The notes beneath the pieces were generated by a model. The model searched no databases. It was not told the DNA's origin and was given only the letters and a program-made list of their open reading frames with translations. A DNA stretch of 64,000 nucleotides, taken from positions 1 to 64,000 of the forward strand of contig DATKZY010000021.1 in NCBI GenBank assembly GCA_035527715.1, written 5' to 3'. The stretch is from DSUN01 sp035527715 (GTDB lineage: Bacteria; Planctomycetota; PUPC01; DSUN01). Below, one piece after another: positions 26,687 to 34,335 of the stretch; position 1 is the stretch's first letter, and every line of letters starts with the position of its first letter. The translations under genes and the position numbers were made by a program.

Positions 26687-26917
26687 CTACCCGCCCTTGA
26701 GCTTCCGGGCAAGCTCGACCACCTCCCCCTCGTCGGGGAATCGCCCCGTCTTGTCCTTCGAGTAAACGAGCTTGCCGTCCACCGTGACATCGAAGACGCC
26801 GCCCGCGCCCTCGATGAGCTTCACCTGGGCGCCAAACGCCTGCTTCAATTCAGCCGCCACACGGGCAGCCGTCGGGCGGTAGTTTCACATCGTGCAGTAC
26901 TTGATCTGGACGTTCAC
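26687..26917 (-). CDS. SelW-like selenoprotein (Rdx family) with in-frame UGA
   Basis: 76 aa when the TGA at 26887-26885 is read as selenocysteine. The start is GTG 26917, with AAGGAAG 8 bp before it and 3 bp after the previous stop. The N-terminus reads M-N-V-Q-I-K-Y-C-T-M-U-N-Y-R-P-T-A: Cys8 and Sec11 form the CxxU motif of the SelT/SelW/SelH (Rdx) thioredoxin-like family, whose Cys forms read YCxxCNY at the same place. The rest, VFDVTVDGKLVYSKDKTGRF then PDEGEVVELARKL, is the conserved family C-terminus, so the frame after the TGA is genuinely coding. A hairpin follows the UGA. Its role is probably thiol redox chemistry, perhaps with the upstream membrane protein. A pseudogene is unlikely because only the Sec position is affected. 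Confidence 0.85.
26854..26879 (-). promoter_or_regulatory. Candidate bacterial SECIS hairpin
   Basis: Starts 5 nt after the UGA. CCGCC pairs with GGCGG and, inside, ACGG pairs with CCGT around a CTGC loop, with a 2-nt by 2-nt internal bulge. The loop begins 16 nt after the UGA, within the range known for bacterial SECIS elements. The fold was drawn by eye. Confidence 0.5.
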
Positions 26918-26920
26918 CCG

Positions 26921-27853
26921 TCACTTCCTTTCCAGAATGGCGGTGCGGACGAATCCGGGGCCGAGGGCGGCCTGGCCGAGGGGCGTCTGCCGCATCTGCT
27001 TGCCCTGCCCCGCCAGCGCGGTGGCCTTCAGGAAGCCCACGTGGCAGCGGGGGCAGTGGCTCGCGGTGAGGACGATCCGCCGCGTGAGCTTGCCATACTC
27101 CTTCTGCTTCGCCTTCGGCGCGTGCTCGGCGAGCAGGGCGCGGAACTCCTCGGCCCGGCCCCCCGTGGCGTGCCCGGTGAGCGTGGCCAGGAGCGCCGCG
27201 CCCGCGGCCCACGTCTGCTCCTTCTCCTTCGCGTAGGCGGCCTGGCCCTCGGCGTCCTTCTTCTTGAGCTTCTTCATCGGCGGCCCCGCGGGCAGGAGGC
27301 CGAGCGAGCGGGTGCGGAAGTACGTGTGGCAGGCGTTGCAGTAGGGCTTCTTCCAGAGCACGATGGGCACGATGAGGCTGCCGAGGACGAAGCCCACGAT
27401 CTCCAGCGCCCGCAGCCCGTAGCCCCACGCGCCCACCTCGGGGCCCCACTGGCCGTCGCGGCCCTTGAACTTGAACGACCGGGTCACGAGGTCGAAGTAC
27501 TCCCAGAAACTCGCTTTCTCCCTCACCTCGGCGGGCAGGTTGGCGTACTCGATGTACTGTGCGGCGAAGTAGGCAGCGACCTGGAGGACCACGATCGTCA
27601 CGAGCAGAATCCTGGTGACCTTGACGCCTGCGAACCACGAGGCGAGGCCGTAGCCGCTCGCCGCCACGAGCCCCACCAGGATGGCCCCGACGGGGATGAC
27701 GTAGTTGGCGTACCACCCCATGATGTTCTCGCCCGCGTACGCGTTGACCAGGTAGACCCCGAGGAGGGCCAGCGTGGTCGTGATCAGCCCCGCCCCCAGG
27801 ACGAGGCGGAACTGGCCCGTCGTGGCGGCGGGCGCCGCGTCGGTGGTGCTCAT
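26921..27853 (-). CDS. Membrane protein with two CxxC motifs
   Basis: 310 aa from the ATG at 27853 (GGAGG ahead). Four hydrophobic segments are visible: LVLGAGLITTTLALLGVYLV, YVIPVGAILVGLVAASGYGL, ILLVTIVVLQVAAYFAAQYI and ALEIVGFVLGSLIVPIVLW. After the last comes a soluble domain with YCNACH and later HCPRCHVGF, two CxxC pairs that could bind a metal or exchange disulfides. I do not recognise the family. It lies 22 bp after the flavodoxin gene and 3 bp before the SelW-like gene, so it is very probably in one operon with both. A membrane redox partner role is an inference. Confidence 0.7.
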   Translation of the reverse strand: MSTTDAAPAATTGQFRLVLGAGLITTTLALLGVYLVNAYAGENIMGWYANYVIPVGAILVGLVAASGYGLASWFAGVKVTRILLVTIVVLQVAAYFAAQYIEYANLPAEVREKASFWEYFDLVTRSFKFKGRDGQWGPEVGAWGYGLRALEIVGFVLGSLIVPIVLWKKPYCNACHTYFRTRSLGLLPAGPPMKKLKKKDAEGQAAYAKEKEQTWAAGAALLATLTGHATGGRAEEFRALLAEHAPKAKQKEYGKLTRRIVLTASHCPRCHVGFLKATALAGQGKQMRQTPLGQAALGPGFVRTAILERK

Positions 27854-27875
27854 GGGTTCGGCCTCCAACTCCAGG

Positions 27876-28334
27876 TCACTGCGTCACCCGCTCGGCGAGG
27901 GCCTTGCCGAGCTGTCGGCTCTGCTCGACCGCCTCGCCCGCCGGGGCGCCCTTGCACACGATGCTCGGGGCCGCGGGCTCGAGCTTCATCGCCTTCGCCA
28001 GCTTCTCGATGCTCGCGATCGCGCTCCCGCCGCCGCCGTGGGTGAGGAACGCCACATAGGGCTTGCCCTTGACCTTCTTCCCGCCCCAGTCGGCGAGGCA
28101 CAGGTCGTCGAAGAACTGCTTCAGGCCGCCGGCCATGTACGAAAAGTAGTCGGGGCTGCCGAGCGCATAGCCGTCGGCCTGCTCGGCCGCGGCAATGTCC
28201 ACCCGCTCCTCGTTCACGTTCACCAGCGCTACCTCGACGCCCTCGACCTGTCGGCAGCCCTCGGCCACCAGCTCGGCCATCGCCCGCGTGTTGCCCTTTT
28301 CCTGCGAGTGGTACACGACGAGAATGCGTTTCAT
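27876..28334 (-). CDS. Flavodoxin-family protein
   Basis: 152 aa flavodoxin-like fold. The N-terminal strand and phosphate loop MKRILVVYHSQEKGNTRAM is the FMN-binding signature; ALGSPDYFSYMAGGLKQFFD and FLTHGGGGSAIASIEKL are the later FMN-contact loops. It probably carries one or two electrons on FMN. It starts 18 bp after the glycyl radical enzyme and ends 22 bp before the membrane CxxC protein. Radical-SAM activases of glycyl radical enzymes are reduced by flavodoxin, so this protein may serve the neighbouring enzyme, although no activase gene is visible here. Confidence 0.8.
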   Translation of the reverse strand: MKRILVVYHSQEKGNTRAMAELVAEGCRQVEGVEVALVNVNEERVDIAAAEQADGYALGSPDYFSYMAGGLKQFFDDLCLADWGGKKVKGKPYVAFLTHGGGGSAIASIEKLAKAMKLEPAAPSIVCKGAPAGEAVEQSRQLGKALAERVTQ

Positions 28335-28352
28335 CGGCCGTCCTCCTGAGTT

Positions 28353-30485
28353 TCAGGCCTCGTGTTCCGTGCGTTCCAGGATAGCCTCTTGGACGCCTCT
28401 TGGCAAGCTCACGAAGGGGGCGGAGTAGCCGCCGACGCGGACGATGAGGTCGCCGTGGCGCTCGGGGTGCGCGATGGCGTCGCGGAGCACCGCCTGGTCC
28501 ACGACGTTGATCTGGAGCTGGAGGCCGCCCAGCTCGAAATACGTCTCGATCAGGTCGCGGAGGCGGCTGCGGCCGGTCGGCGTGTCGAAGAGGGCCTTGG
28601 CGAAGCGGGCGTTGAGGATCGGCGTGCCCGCGGCCAGGTGCAGCGGCAGCCGGGCCACGCTGGCGAGCATCGCCGCCGCGCCGCTGCGGTCGCGGCCCTG
28701 CACCGGGCCGATGGAATCGGCGATCGGCTCGCCCGCAAGGCGCCCGTCAGCCGTCGCGCCCACCTTCGACCCCGCATCGGCGAACGTGACGAACATGATG
28801 GTCGAGGGGAGGAACTTGCCCCCGCGCCAGGGGCGATGGCTCAAGAACTCGCGGAAGACGTGCTCCGCAATCTCGGCCGCGATGTCGTCCACGCGCGGGT
28901 CGTTGTTCCCGAAGCGCGGGCAGCGGGCGAGGCGGCGGCGGAACGCCTCCTCGCTCTCGAAGTTGCGGTGGAGGACGTCGAGCAGCTCAGCGCCGGTCTT
29001 CTCATGCTTCTCGAAGACCACCTCGCGGACCGCGGCGAGCGAGTCGGCCACGTTGGCGAGGCCGGCGACGTTGACCACGCTCCAGTTGTAGCGGGCGCCG
29101 CCGGCGTTGAACTCGACCCCGCGGTCAATGCAGTCGTCAATGAGCAGGCTGCGCATCGGCTGCGGGCGGAAGCGGGCCTTCATCTCCTGGTCCATGCTCA
29201 CGAGGCGACAGGTCTCGCCGATGACGACGGCGAAATCGTGCTTGACCGCGGCCAGCAGGTCGTCGAAGCTGGCCGCCGCGGCGAGATGCTTGTCGAGCGA
29301 CTCGACGAGGGCCAGCGGCAGGTTCACGCCGGCGTCGAGCGAGCCGACGTTCGAGCAGCCGTGAATCATCGTCTCCGTGCAGCCGCCGCCGTTCCAGAGC
29401 GACAGGTCCTCCTCGCGGATGCCTAGGCCGGCCTCGCGGAGCGCGGCGAGATAGCCCTCCTCGTTGTAGAGCGCGGGCAGGCCGTTGCCCGTGGCGATGA
29501 GGTCGAGAGCGGCGTCCCACACCTCGTCGGGCATGTCCTTGCGGACGCGAAGCTGGAGGCTCGGCCTCGCCTTGCCGCGTGCGGCCTGGAGGCAGAGCAC
29601 CGTGAGGTCGTTGTAGGCGGGGCGACCGTCGGGCGTCGTGCCGCCGATGGACTCGCTCCAGCCCCAGTTGGCCTGGACGTTTTCCGCGAAGGCCGAGAGG
29701 AGCGCCAAGCGGGTCGCGCCGCCTTGCGGGTAGTAGGGCCAGAGTTCCTGGTCCAGGCGGCCGGGGTTGTCGCAGTCGTCGAGGTAGTAGACGAAGTTGT
29801 AGGCGACGACGGCCTCGAAGAAGTCGCGGGCCGGCTCGAAGGGGACCTGTTTGAGGGCCTTCACGAGCCGCGCTCGGCTGCGGCTGTAGGGGCAGGCCTC
29901 GAGATGCTTGATGAGATTCGCGTGCCAGGCGCGGATGCCGGCCACCACGTCCTGGAGGCCGAGGCAGAAGTCTCGCGTGGCTTCGTCGCTGGTGTTATCG
30001 AGGCGGACCGCGATGCGGCGACCGTGCTCGTTGAGCCCCTCGCGCAGCACGCGGCCGTAGTTGGGGATGCTGTGGGTGTAGCCCGCGCCGCCGACGGTGT
30101 GGGGCGTGCGGAGGACCCAGAGGCGGTCGCGTTCGGCGCGCATCGTCTCCTGGAGGGCGAGGAGGGCCTCGCACTCCTCCGGCGAGGCCGACTTCAGCCG
30201 CTCGTCCGCCGCGGCATCGCCATAGCTCCAGGTGAACGAGAAGCTCGGTGAGAGGATGCGGTTCTCATCGGCCACGTGGCAGGGGCCGCAGGGATAGAGC
30301 AGGCCGCCGTCGTAGGGCATGGGCGCCCGATGCTCGAAGCGGCGCCGCACGGCGCGCGACCAGCGCCGCATCGGCGACGCGGCCGGCTCCTCGAAGTAGC
30401 CCGCGGCGAAGTGCTCGCCGAGGGCCACGAGCACCGCTGGTGAGGGCGTTACGAGTCTTGGGTTTCGCGTTTCGCGTTCGGCCAT
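28353..30485 (-). CDS. Glycyl radical enzyme, dehydratase/lyase-like subtype
   Basis: 710 aa from the ATG at 30485. The C-terminal glycyl radical motif is IVRVGGYSAPFV, with Gly686 as the radical site. The active-site Cys is Cys369 in NGGGCTETMIHG, followed by Glu371; this C-x-E pattern is typical of the dehydratase, lyase and decarboxylase glycyl radical enzymes and not of pyruvate formate-lyase. GGARYNWSVVNVAGLANVAD is also conserved family sequence. At 710 residues it is shorter than most (about 780-850). These enzymes need anaerobic activation by a radical-SAM activase, which is absent from the window. The start lies within a TTTCGCG word repeat and lacks a clear ribosome site, so the true start may be slightly further in. 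The substrate is unknown. Confidence 0.85.
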   Translation of the reverse strand: MAERETRNPRLVTPSPAVLVALGEHFAAGYFEEPAASPMRRWSRAVRRRFEHRAPMPYDGGLLYPCGPCHVADENRILSPSFSFTWSYGDAAADERLKSASPEECEALLALQETMRAERDRLWVLRTPHTVGGAGYTHSIPNYGRVLREGLNEHGRRIAVRLDNTSDEATRDFCLGLQDVVAGIRAWHANLIKHLEACPYSRSRARLVKALKQVPFEPARDFFEAVVAYNFVYYLDDCDNPGRLDQELWPYYPQGGATRLALLSAFAENVQANWGWSESIGGTTPDGRPAYNDLTVLCLQAARGKARPSLQLRVRKDMPDEVWDAALDLIATGNGLPALYNEEGYLAALREAGLGIREEDLSLWNGGGCTETMIHGCSNVGSLDAGVNLPLALVESLDKHLAAAASFDDLLAAVKHDFAVVIGETCRLVSMDQEMKARFRPQPMRSLLIDDCIDRGVEFNAGGARYNWSVVNVAGLANVADSLAAVREVVFEKHEKTGAELLDVLHRNFESEEAFRRRLARCPRFGNNDPRVDDIAAEIAEHVFREFLSHRPWRGGKFLPSTIMFVTFADAGSKVGATADGRLAGEPIADSIGPVQGRDRSGAAAMLASVARLPLHLAAGTPILNARFAKALFDTPTGRSRLRDLIETYFELGGLQLQINVVDQAVLRDAIAHPERHGDLIVRVGGYSAPFVSLPRGVQEAILERTEHEA

Positions 30486-30529
30486 TCTGGTTTGGCGTAT
30501 TTCGCGTGTTTCGCGGGCAATCACGATTC

Positions 30530-30850
30530 TCACAGGTCGAGCTGCACCCTGATCGCCTGGGCCAGGCCCTCCATTTCCCTCGAAGAGATAGCGCTGACCC
30601 TGTTGAGGAGGCGCTGCTTGCTCACCGTCGTGAGCTGGTCGGCCATCGCCTTCGCCTTCCTCCCGCGCACGGTGACGTAGGCTTCGCTCGGATAGAGCTT
30701 CGCCACGTTGCTCGTGAGGGGGACGACCTGGACGCGGTTGAGGAACTGGTTGGCCGCGTCGTTGCTCACAATCACGGCGGGGCGTCGCTTCTGGACCTCC
30801 CCGCCAACCGACGGGCCGAACCCGACCCACCAGACCTCACCTCTCTTCAT
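30530..30850 (-). CDS. mazF: MazF/PemK-type endoribonuclease toxin
   Basis: 106 aa. The opening MKRGEVWWVGFGPSVGGEVQ, then KRRPAVIVSNDAANQFL, VQVVPLTSN and a C-terminal ISSREMEGLAQAIRVQL are the standard MazF/PemK features: a beta-barrel RNase that cleaves mRNA at short motifs. It overlaps the end of the antitoxin gene by 14 bp, the usual antitoxin-first order. The glycyl radical enzyme starts 44 bp downstream, so the pair may share a transcript with it. Confidence 0.9.
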   Translation of the reverse strand: MKRGEVWWVGFGPSVGGEVQKRRPAVIVSNDAANQFLNRVQVVPLTSNVAKLYPSEAYVTVRGRKAKAMADQLTTVSKQRLLNRVSAISSREMEGLAQAIRVQLDL

Positions 30851-31067
30851 CGGCGATGTCTCCGCAGGTCGCCTCGGCCCAGTCGAGCGCCTCGGCCTCG
30901 CGGGCCTCGTCGGCGGCCATTTCCTTGTACGCCTCGCGCAGACCCTTCCGCACCACGTGCGGGCGCACCAGGTCCTCGATGAACCGGCTGATCTTCCTCG
31001 CCCCGATCACCCTGTGGAGGCCCTCGTACACCTGCTCGTCAACCGTCAGCGTCAGCTTCTTCTGCAC
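30837..31067 (-). CDS. Antitoxin partner of MazF
   Basis: 76 aa from GTG 31067, chosen because AGGAGG precedes it at 9 bp. The longer open frame to 31094 would begin at or before the expected transcription start. The N-terminus (KKLTLTVDEQVYEGLHRVIG, then RKISRFIEDLV) looks like a ribbon-helix-helix DNA-binding fold. The acidic tail (DEAREAEALDWAEATCGDIA) is the usual toxin-binding region. It is probably unstable and autoregulatory, acting on the promoter at 31097-31125. Confidence 0.8.
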   Translation of the reverse strand: MQKKLTLTVDEQVYEGLHRVIGARKISRFIEDLVRPHVVRKGLREAYKEMAADEAREAEALDWAEATCGDIADEER

Positions 31068-31096
31068 CGCGCCACACCTCCTTTTCCCCAACACGT

Positions 31097-31125
31097 ATAC
31101 TACACGTGCACTGGCACCCTGTCAA
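31097..31125 (-). promoter_or_regulatory. Strong sigma70-like promoter of the toxin-antitoxin operon
   Basis: Reading the minus strand, TTGACA (31125-31120) and TAGTAT (31102-31097) with a 17-bp spacer: a perfect -35 box and near-consensus -10. The spacer includes the palindrome GTGCAC, a possible antitoxin operator. The expected start site near 31090 would make a short leader before GTG 31067. Confidence 0.7.
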
Positions 31126-31139
31126 GCTCGTTCTGGATT

Positions 31140-31440
31140 GGGTGCGTGTAATCTCCTACGGTCAAGGGGTCGCAGGCGAACGCCCGAAGGGCGTGGCGGA
31201 GTAAAGCCCACGGTGCAGCGAAGCGGAACCGTGGGTTTGCGTGCCAGAAACAGGCGTAGCCCCCGACGGGGGCGACGGAGCGTTCAGACCACCAAGAAGC
31301 TCCGCCGCCCCCTTCGGGGGCTGGGCCATGGGAGGATCGTCAACCCACGGCTCCCCAAGCATCGCCGCGGGCTTTATTCCGTCGCCTCCTTCGGAGGCTC
31401 AAGACGCGGAAGCCTTGACCGTAGGAGATTACACGCACCC
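31140..31440. mobile_element. MITE-like element with 28-bp perfect terminal inverted repeats
   Basis: The ends 31140-31167 and 31413-31440 are perfect inverted repeats of 28 bp (GGGTGCGTGTAATCTCC..). The 245-bp interior has smaller palindromes such as CCCCCTTCGGGGG, CCTCCTTCGGAGG, and two inverted copies of a GGCGGAGTAAAGCCCACGG-like module. No transposase is encoded; the interior open frames are repeat by-products. It fills the gap between the antitoxin promoter and the Gfo/Idh/MocA gene. It may be a miniature inverted-repeat element or a structured RNA gene. Confidence 0.75.
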
Positions 31441-31461
31441 ATGGGACGGCGTCAGTGGGCT

Positions 31462-32619
31462 TCAAAAGCCCGCCGCCTCGTTGAGGTCGGCCTGATAGGT
31501 TTCGACCTTGCAGGACTCGACGTCGGCGATGGCGATGGGTTGGCCGAGGACCGAGGACTCGTAGAGGGCCATGCAAATGGCCAGGGCCTTCAGCCCCTCG
31601 ACGCCATCCGTCTCAATCGTGGCCTTCCCCTGAATCGCCTGGAGGAACTCCCACAGCTCCGTGGCCACGGTGTCGGTGACGCCGCGCGGGAAGAGCTTCT
31701 CGCGCTCGGCCTCGCCGAGGGCGGCCTTGTGCTGCTCGATGAGGTCGGCCATGGCGACCTCCTCGGTGCGGGTCTTGAGGCCGGCGCCCCAGGAGAGCGA
31801 GCCGTGGGCGCCGTAGAGGACGCGCTGGTTGAAGCCGCGGCCCGGCGCCGCCATCGTCGAGGTCCACACCCCGCTCACCCCGTTGGCGAACTCCAGGACG
31901 GCCAGCGTCGTGTCCTCCACCGTCGCCGCCACGGGGTCGGTGAGCTTCTCGCGGTCGCGGTAGCGGGTGGGGAAGTAGGTGCGCGAGAGGGCGTAGAGGC
32001 TCTTCACGTCGCCCACGTGGTAGCGGAAGAGGTCGGCGAAGTGCACCCCGCCGTCCATGCTCCAACCGCCGCCGGCGAGGTCGCGGTGGTCGCGCCAGTT
32101 CCAGTACCAGAGGCGCTCGCCGGCGTCCACCCAGTAGACCTGGCGGTTGGCGCCGATGCGGCCCTGGGCGTTGGCCCAGCGGATGGCGCGGTTCTCGGGC
32201 GAGCGGCGGTAGTTTTCGGCGGTCTGGAGCAGGCGGCCGGCCTTCTTCGCCGCGGCGACGATGGCCTGGGCGGCGCGGCAGGTGATGGCGAGCGGCTTCT
32301 CGATCGTCACGTGCTTGCCGGCCTGGAGGCACGGGATGGCGATCTTGTGGTGGTCGCGGTGCACGAGCGACAGGTCCACGGCGTCGAGGCCCTTCTCGGC
32401 ATCCAGCATCTTCTCGAAGTCGGCGTAGACGGTCGGCTTCGTGACCTGGAAGGCGGCGACCTCGGCGGCCAGCTTCTCCGCGCGGTCGAGCGCCACGTCG
32501 CACGTCGCCGCCACGCGGAAGCCGCGCAGGCCGGCGTCCCACAGGGCCTTCAGCCCTCGCGCGTGTGCGCCCATCATCCCCCCGCAGCCGATCAGCCCAA
32601 GAACCACTTCGTCTGCCAT
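31462..32619 (-). CDS. Gfo/Idh/MocA-family oxidoreductase, second copy
   Basis: 385 aa from the ATG at 32619, preceded by CAGGAG. GLIGCGGMMGAHARGL is the dinucleotide-binding loop and IEKPLAIT the EKP motif. HRDHHKIAIPCLQAGKHV and GGWSMDGGVHFADLFRYHVG are typical sugar-dehydrogenase stretches, the latter with the His that often contacts substrate. The family performs NAD(P)-dependent oxidation or reduction of sugars and inositols. It stands alone between a MITE-like element and a word-repeat hairpin. It is divergent from the 14967-15992 enzyme in sequence, so a different substrate is likely. Confidence 0.87.
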   Translation of the reverse strand: MADEVVLGLIGCGGMMGAHARGLKALWDAGLRGFRVAATCDVALDRAEKLAAEVAAFQVTKPTVYADFEKMLDAEKGLDAVDLSLVHRDHHKIAIPCLQAGKHVTIEKPLAITCRAAQAIVAAAKKAGRLLQTAENYRRSPENRAIRWANAQGRIGANRQVYWVDAGERLWYWNWRDHRDLAGGGWSMDGGVHFADLFRYHVGDVKSLYALSRTYFPTRYRDREKLTDPVAATVEDTTLAVLEFANGVSGVWTSTMAAPGRGFNQRVLYGAHGSLSWGAGLKTRTEEVAMADLIEQHKAALGEAEREKLFPRGVTDTVATELWEFLQAIQGKATIETDGVEGLKALAICMALYESSVLGQPIAIADVESCKVETYQADLNEAAGF

Positions 32620-32697
32620 CGTGCACGCTCCTGGCAAGGATGCGGAACCCCGAACCGGGCGGCATCTTGCCAGGCCCCGCGGCGAAAGTCAAGCCAG

Positions 32698-32789
32698 GGA
32701 GACATGGGACGGATGGGACACATGGGACCGATGGGACCCTTGCCTTCTGAGTCCCATTGGTCCCATAGGTCCCATAGGTCCCATCCGTG
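32698..32789. repeat. GGGACC word-repeat hairpin
   Basis: Left arm of ATGGGACCGATGGGACC-type words, right arm of GGTCCCATAGGTCCCAT-type words, about 10 nt between. Lies between two divergent genes. Confidence 0.85.
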
Positions 32790-32905
32790 CCGGCGCCCCG
32801 CTGCCCCGCGGGTGCCCTGCCCCGCCTTGACCACCCTTCGGTGCGGGCCGTATAATGGCCGCGAGGAGGGGCGACGGCCCTTGGCGGTCCTGTGGAGAGA
32901 TTCGG

Positions 32906-33481
32906 ATGCGAGATGACCGGCGCGTGTGGTGCGTCGCCGTGGTGGCCGCGGGGCTGCTTGTGGCGGCGGCGGGCCACGGCGGGGAGCAGCCCGCCGACGA
33001 ATCGCAGGCCCTCGATGGGCTGCTGAAGAGGGCCGCCGATGCCCGCTCCCGAGGCGACCTGCCCGCGGCGCGCGCCGCCCTCTACCAGGCCCTCGGCACG
33101 ATGACCGACGACGAGGTCCTGCAGCGGCTCCACGACGCGGCCCTGGCCCGCGACGAGGGGCGCACCGACGACTTCCGCCGCAGCCTCAAGTCGGCCCTCG
33201 GAGCGTCCGACCCCGCCTTCTGGCTTGCCCTGGGCTTCGCCGCGCAACTGCTCTTCACCAGCCGATTCCTCGTCCAGTGGATCGCCTCCGAGCGCAAGGG
33301 CCAGAGCGTCATCCCCATGGCCTTCTGGTACTTCAGCATGTCGGGCTCCACGCTCCTGCTGATCTACGCGATCTGGCGCCGCGACCCCGTGTTCATCCTG
33401 GGCCAGGCGTTCGGGTGCATCGTCTACGTGCGGAACCTCATGCTCATCTTCCGCAAACCCCGCGCCGCCCTCGGAAGCTAG
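32906..33481 (+). CDS. Lipid-A-disaccharide synthase N-domain membrane protein
   Basis: 191 aa from the ATG at 32906 (GGAGAG ahead). A signal peptide-like start (VWCVAVVAAGLLVAAAG) is followed by a helical region with short repeats (AADARSRGDLPAARAALYQA). The C-terminal half is a classic LABN domain: LGFAAQLLFTSRFLVQWIAS, SVIPMAFWYFSMSGSTLLLI, YAIWRRDPVFILGQAFGC and IVYVRNLMLI form three membrane spans. LABN proteins are small PQ-loop-like membrane proteins often next to glycosyltransferases of lipid or polysaccharide assembly, as here (GT2 gene 11 bp downstream). The additional soluble N-terminal part is unusual. Confidence 0.8.
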   Translation: MRDDRRVWCVAVVAAGLLVAAAGHGGEQPADESQALDGLLKRAADARSRGDLPAARAALYQALGTMTDDEVLQRLHDAALARDEGRTDDFRRSLKSALGASDPAFWLALGFAAQLLFTSRFLVQWIASERKGQSVIPMAFWYFSMSGSTLLLIYAIWRRDPVFILGQAFGCIVYVRNLMLIFRKPRAALGS

Positions 33482-33492
33482 GAACCCCCGCC

Positions 33493-34233
33493 ATGAGCCA
33501 GCCGCGCCTCTCGATCGTCGTGCCGATCAAGGACGAAGAGGACAACGTCGTCCCCCTCGTCGAGGCCTGCCGCGCCGGCCTCGGCGACCTCTATCCCCAG
33601 TGCGAGCTGATCCTGGTGGACGACGGCTCGACCGACGCCTCGCTCGCCCGCATGCAGGAGATGGCGAAGCAGGACCCCGCGGTCCGGTGGATCTCCTTCG
33701 AGCGCAACTGCGGCCAGAGCGCGGCCCTCGACGCCGGCTTCCGCGCCGCCCGCGCCGACCTGGTGGCGATGATTGACGGCGACCTCCAGAACGACCCCGC
33801 CGACCTGCCGAAGATGCTCGAGATCGCCGAGGGCGGCGACTGCGATTGCGTGTGCGGCATCCGCCAGAAGCGGCAGGACTCCTGGCTCCGCAAGATCTCG
33901 TCGAAGATCGGCAACGGCACCCGCAACTGGCTCACCCACGAGAGCATCAAGGACGTGGGCTGCTCGATCCGCGTGATGCGCCGCGAGCACCTGTCGCGGA
34001 TCAAGATGTTCCGCGGCATGCACCGCTTCCTGCCCACGCTGCTGCGCCTCGAGGGCGCCCGCATCAGGGAAATCCCCGTCCGCCACCACCCCCGCACCCG
34101 CGGCAAGGCCAAATACGGCGTCTGGAACCGCCTCTGGGCCGGCCTGCGCGACATCTTCGCCGTCCGATGGATGCAGTCGCGCCACGTGGGATACAGGATT
34201 CGGGCACAGAGCGAAGAGGGGAATGCAAAGTGA
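33493..34233 (+). CDS. GT2-family glycosyltransferase, DPM1-like
   Basis: 246 aa from the ATG at 33493. LSIVVPIKDEEDNVVPLVEA is the GT-A start, LILVDDGSTDASL the nucleotide-sugar loop, and MIDGDLQNDPADLPKM carries the metal-binding DGDLQ motif, as in dolichyl- or undecaprenyl-phosphate sugar transferases. VRHHPRTRGKAKYGVWNRL is the usual R-X-G-X-SKY-like C-terminal motif. It has no C-terminal membrane helices, so it may rely on the LABN membrane protein encoded immediately upstream. It probably charges a lipid carrier with a sugar. Its stop TGA overlaps the GTG start of the GH38-like gene. Confidence 0.85.
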   Translation: MSQPRLSIVVPIKDEEDNVVPLVEACRAGLGDLYPQCELILVDDGSTDASLARMQEMAKQDPAVRWISFERNCGQSAALDAGFRAARADLVAMIDGDLQNDPADLPKMLEIAEGGDCDCVCGIRQKRQDSWLRKISSKIGNGTRNWLTHESIKDVGCSIRVMRREHLSRIKMFRGMHRFLPTLLRLEGARIREIPVRHHPRTRGKAKYGVWNRLWAGLRDIFAVRWMQSRHVGYRIRAQSEEGNAK

Positions 34234-34335
34234 AAAATGCAAAGTGCAAAGGGCAAAATGAAGCCCCTCGCTCACGCGGCCCTTTCTTCCATTTTGCCCT
34301 TTGCATTTTCCATTTTGCACTTTTCACTGCCCCCT
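34230..34335. repeat. Word-repeat hairpin forming the signal peptide of the GH38-like gene
   Basis: Left arm GTGAAAAATGCAAAGTGC and GGGCAAAATG words; right arm CATTTTGCCCTTTGC, CATTTTGCACTTTTCAC. The arms are complementary over about 40 nt with a 30-nt centre. The whole element is in the reading frame from the first codon. Confidence 0.85.

Noticed and set aside
26524..26790. An 88-codon minus-strand frame over the SelW-like gene
   Set aside because: It is out of frame with the conserved SelW protein and shows no family motif.
26885..26887. TGA in the SelW-like gene as an ordinary stop or a pseudogene mutation
   Set aside because: The codon sits exactly at the family's redox position, the downstream frame is fully conserved, and there is no other defect.
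22652..28045. A 1797-codon open frame on the plus strand
   Set aside because: Antisense shadow running opposite paralog C, the SelW-like gene and the membrane protein gene; composition is low-complexity and no domain is visible.
32698..32789. Small genes encoding WDLWDLWDQWD-type peptides in the GGGACC repeats
   Set aside because: The open frames are by-products of the repeat words, lack ribosome sites, and differ in frame from locus to locus.
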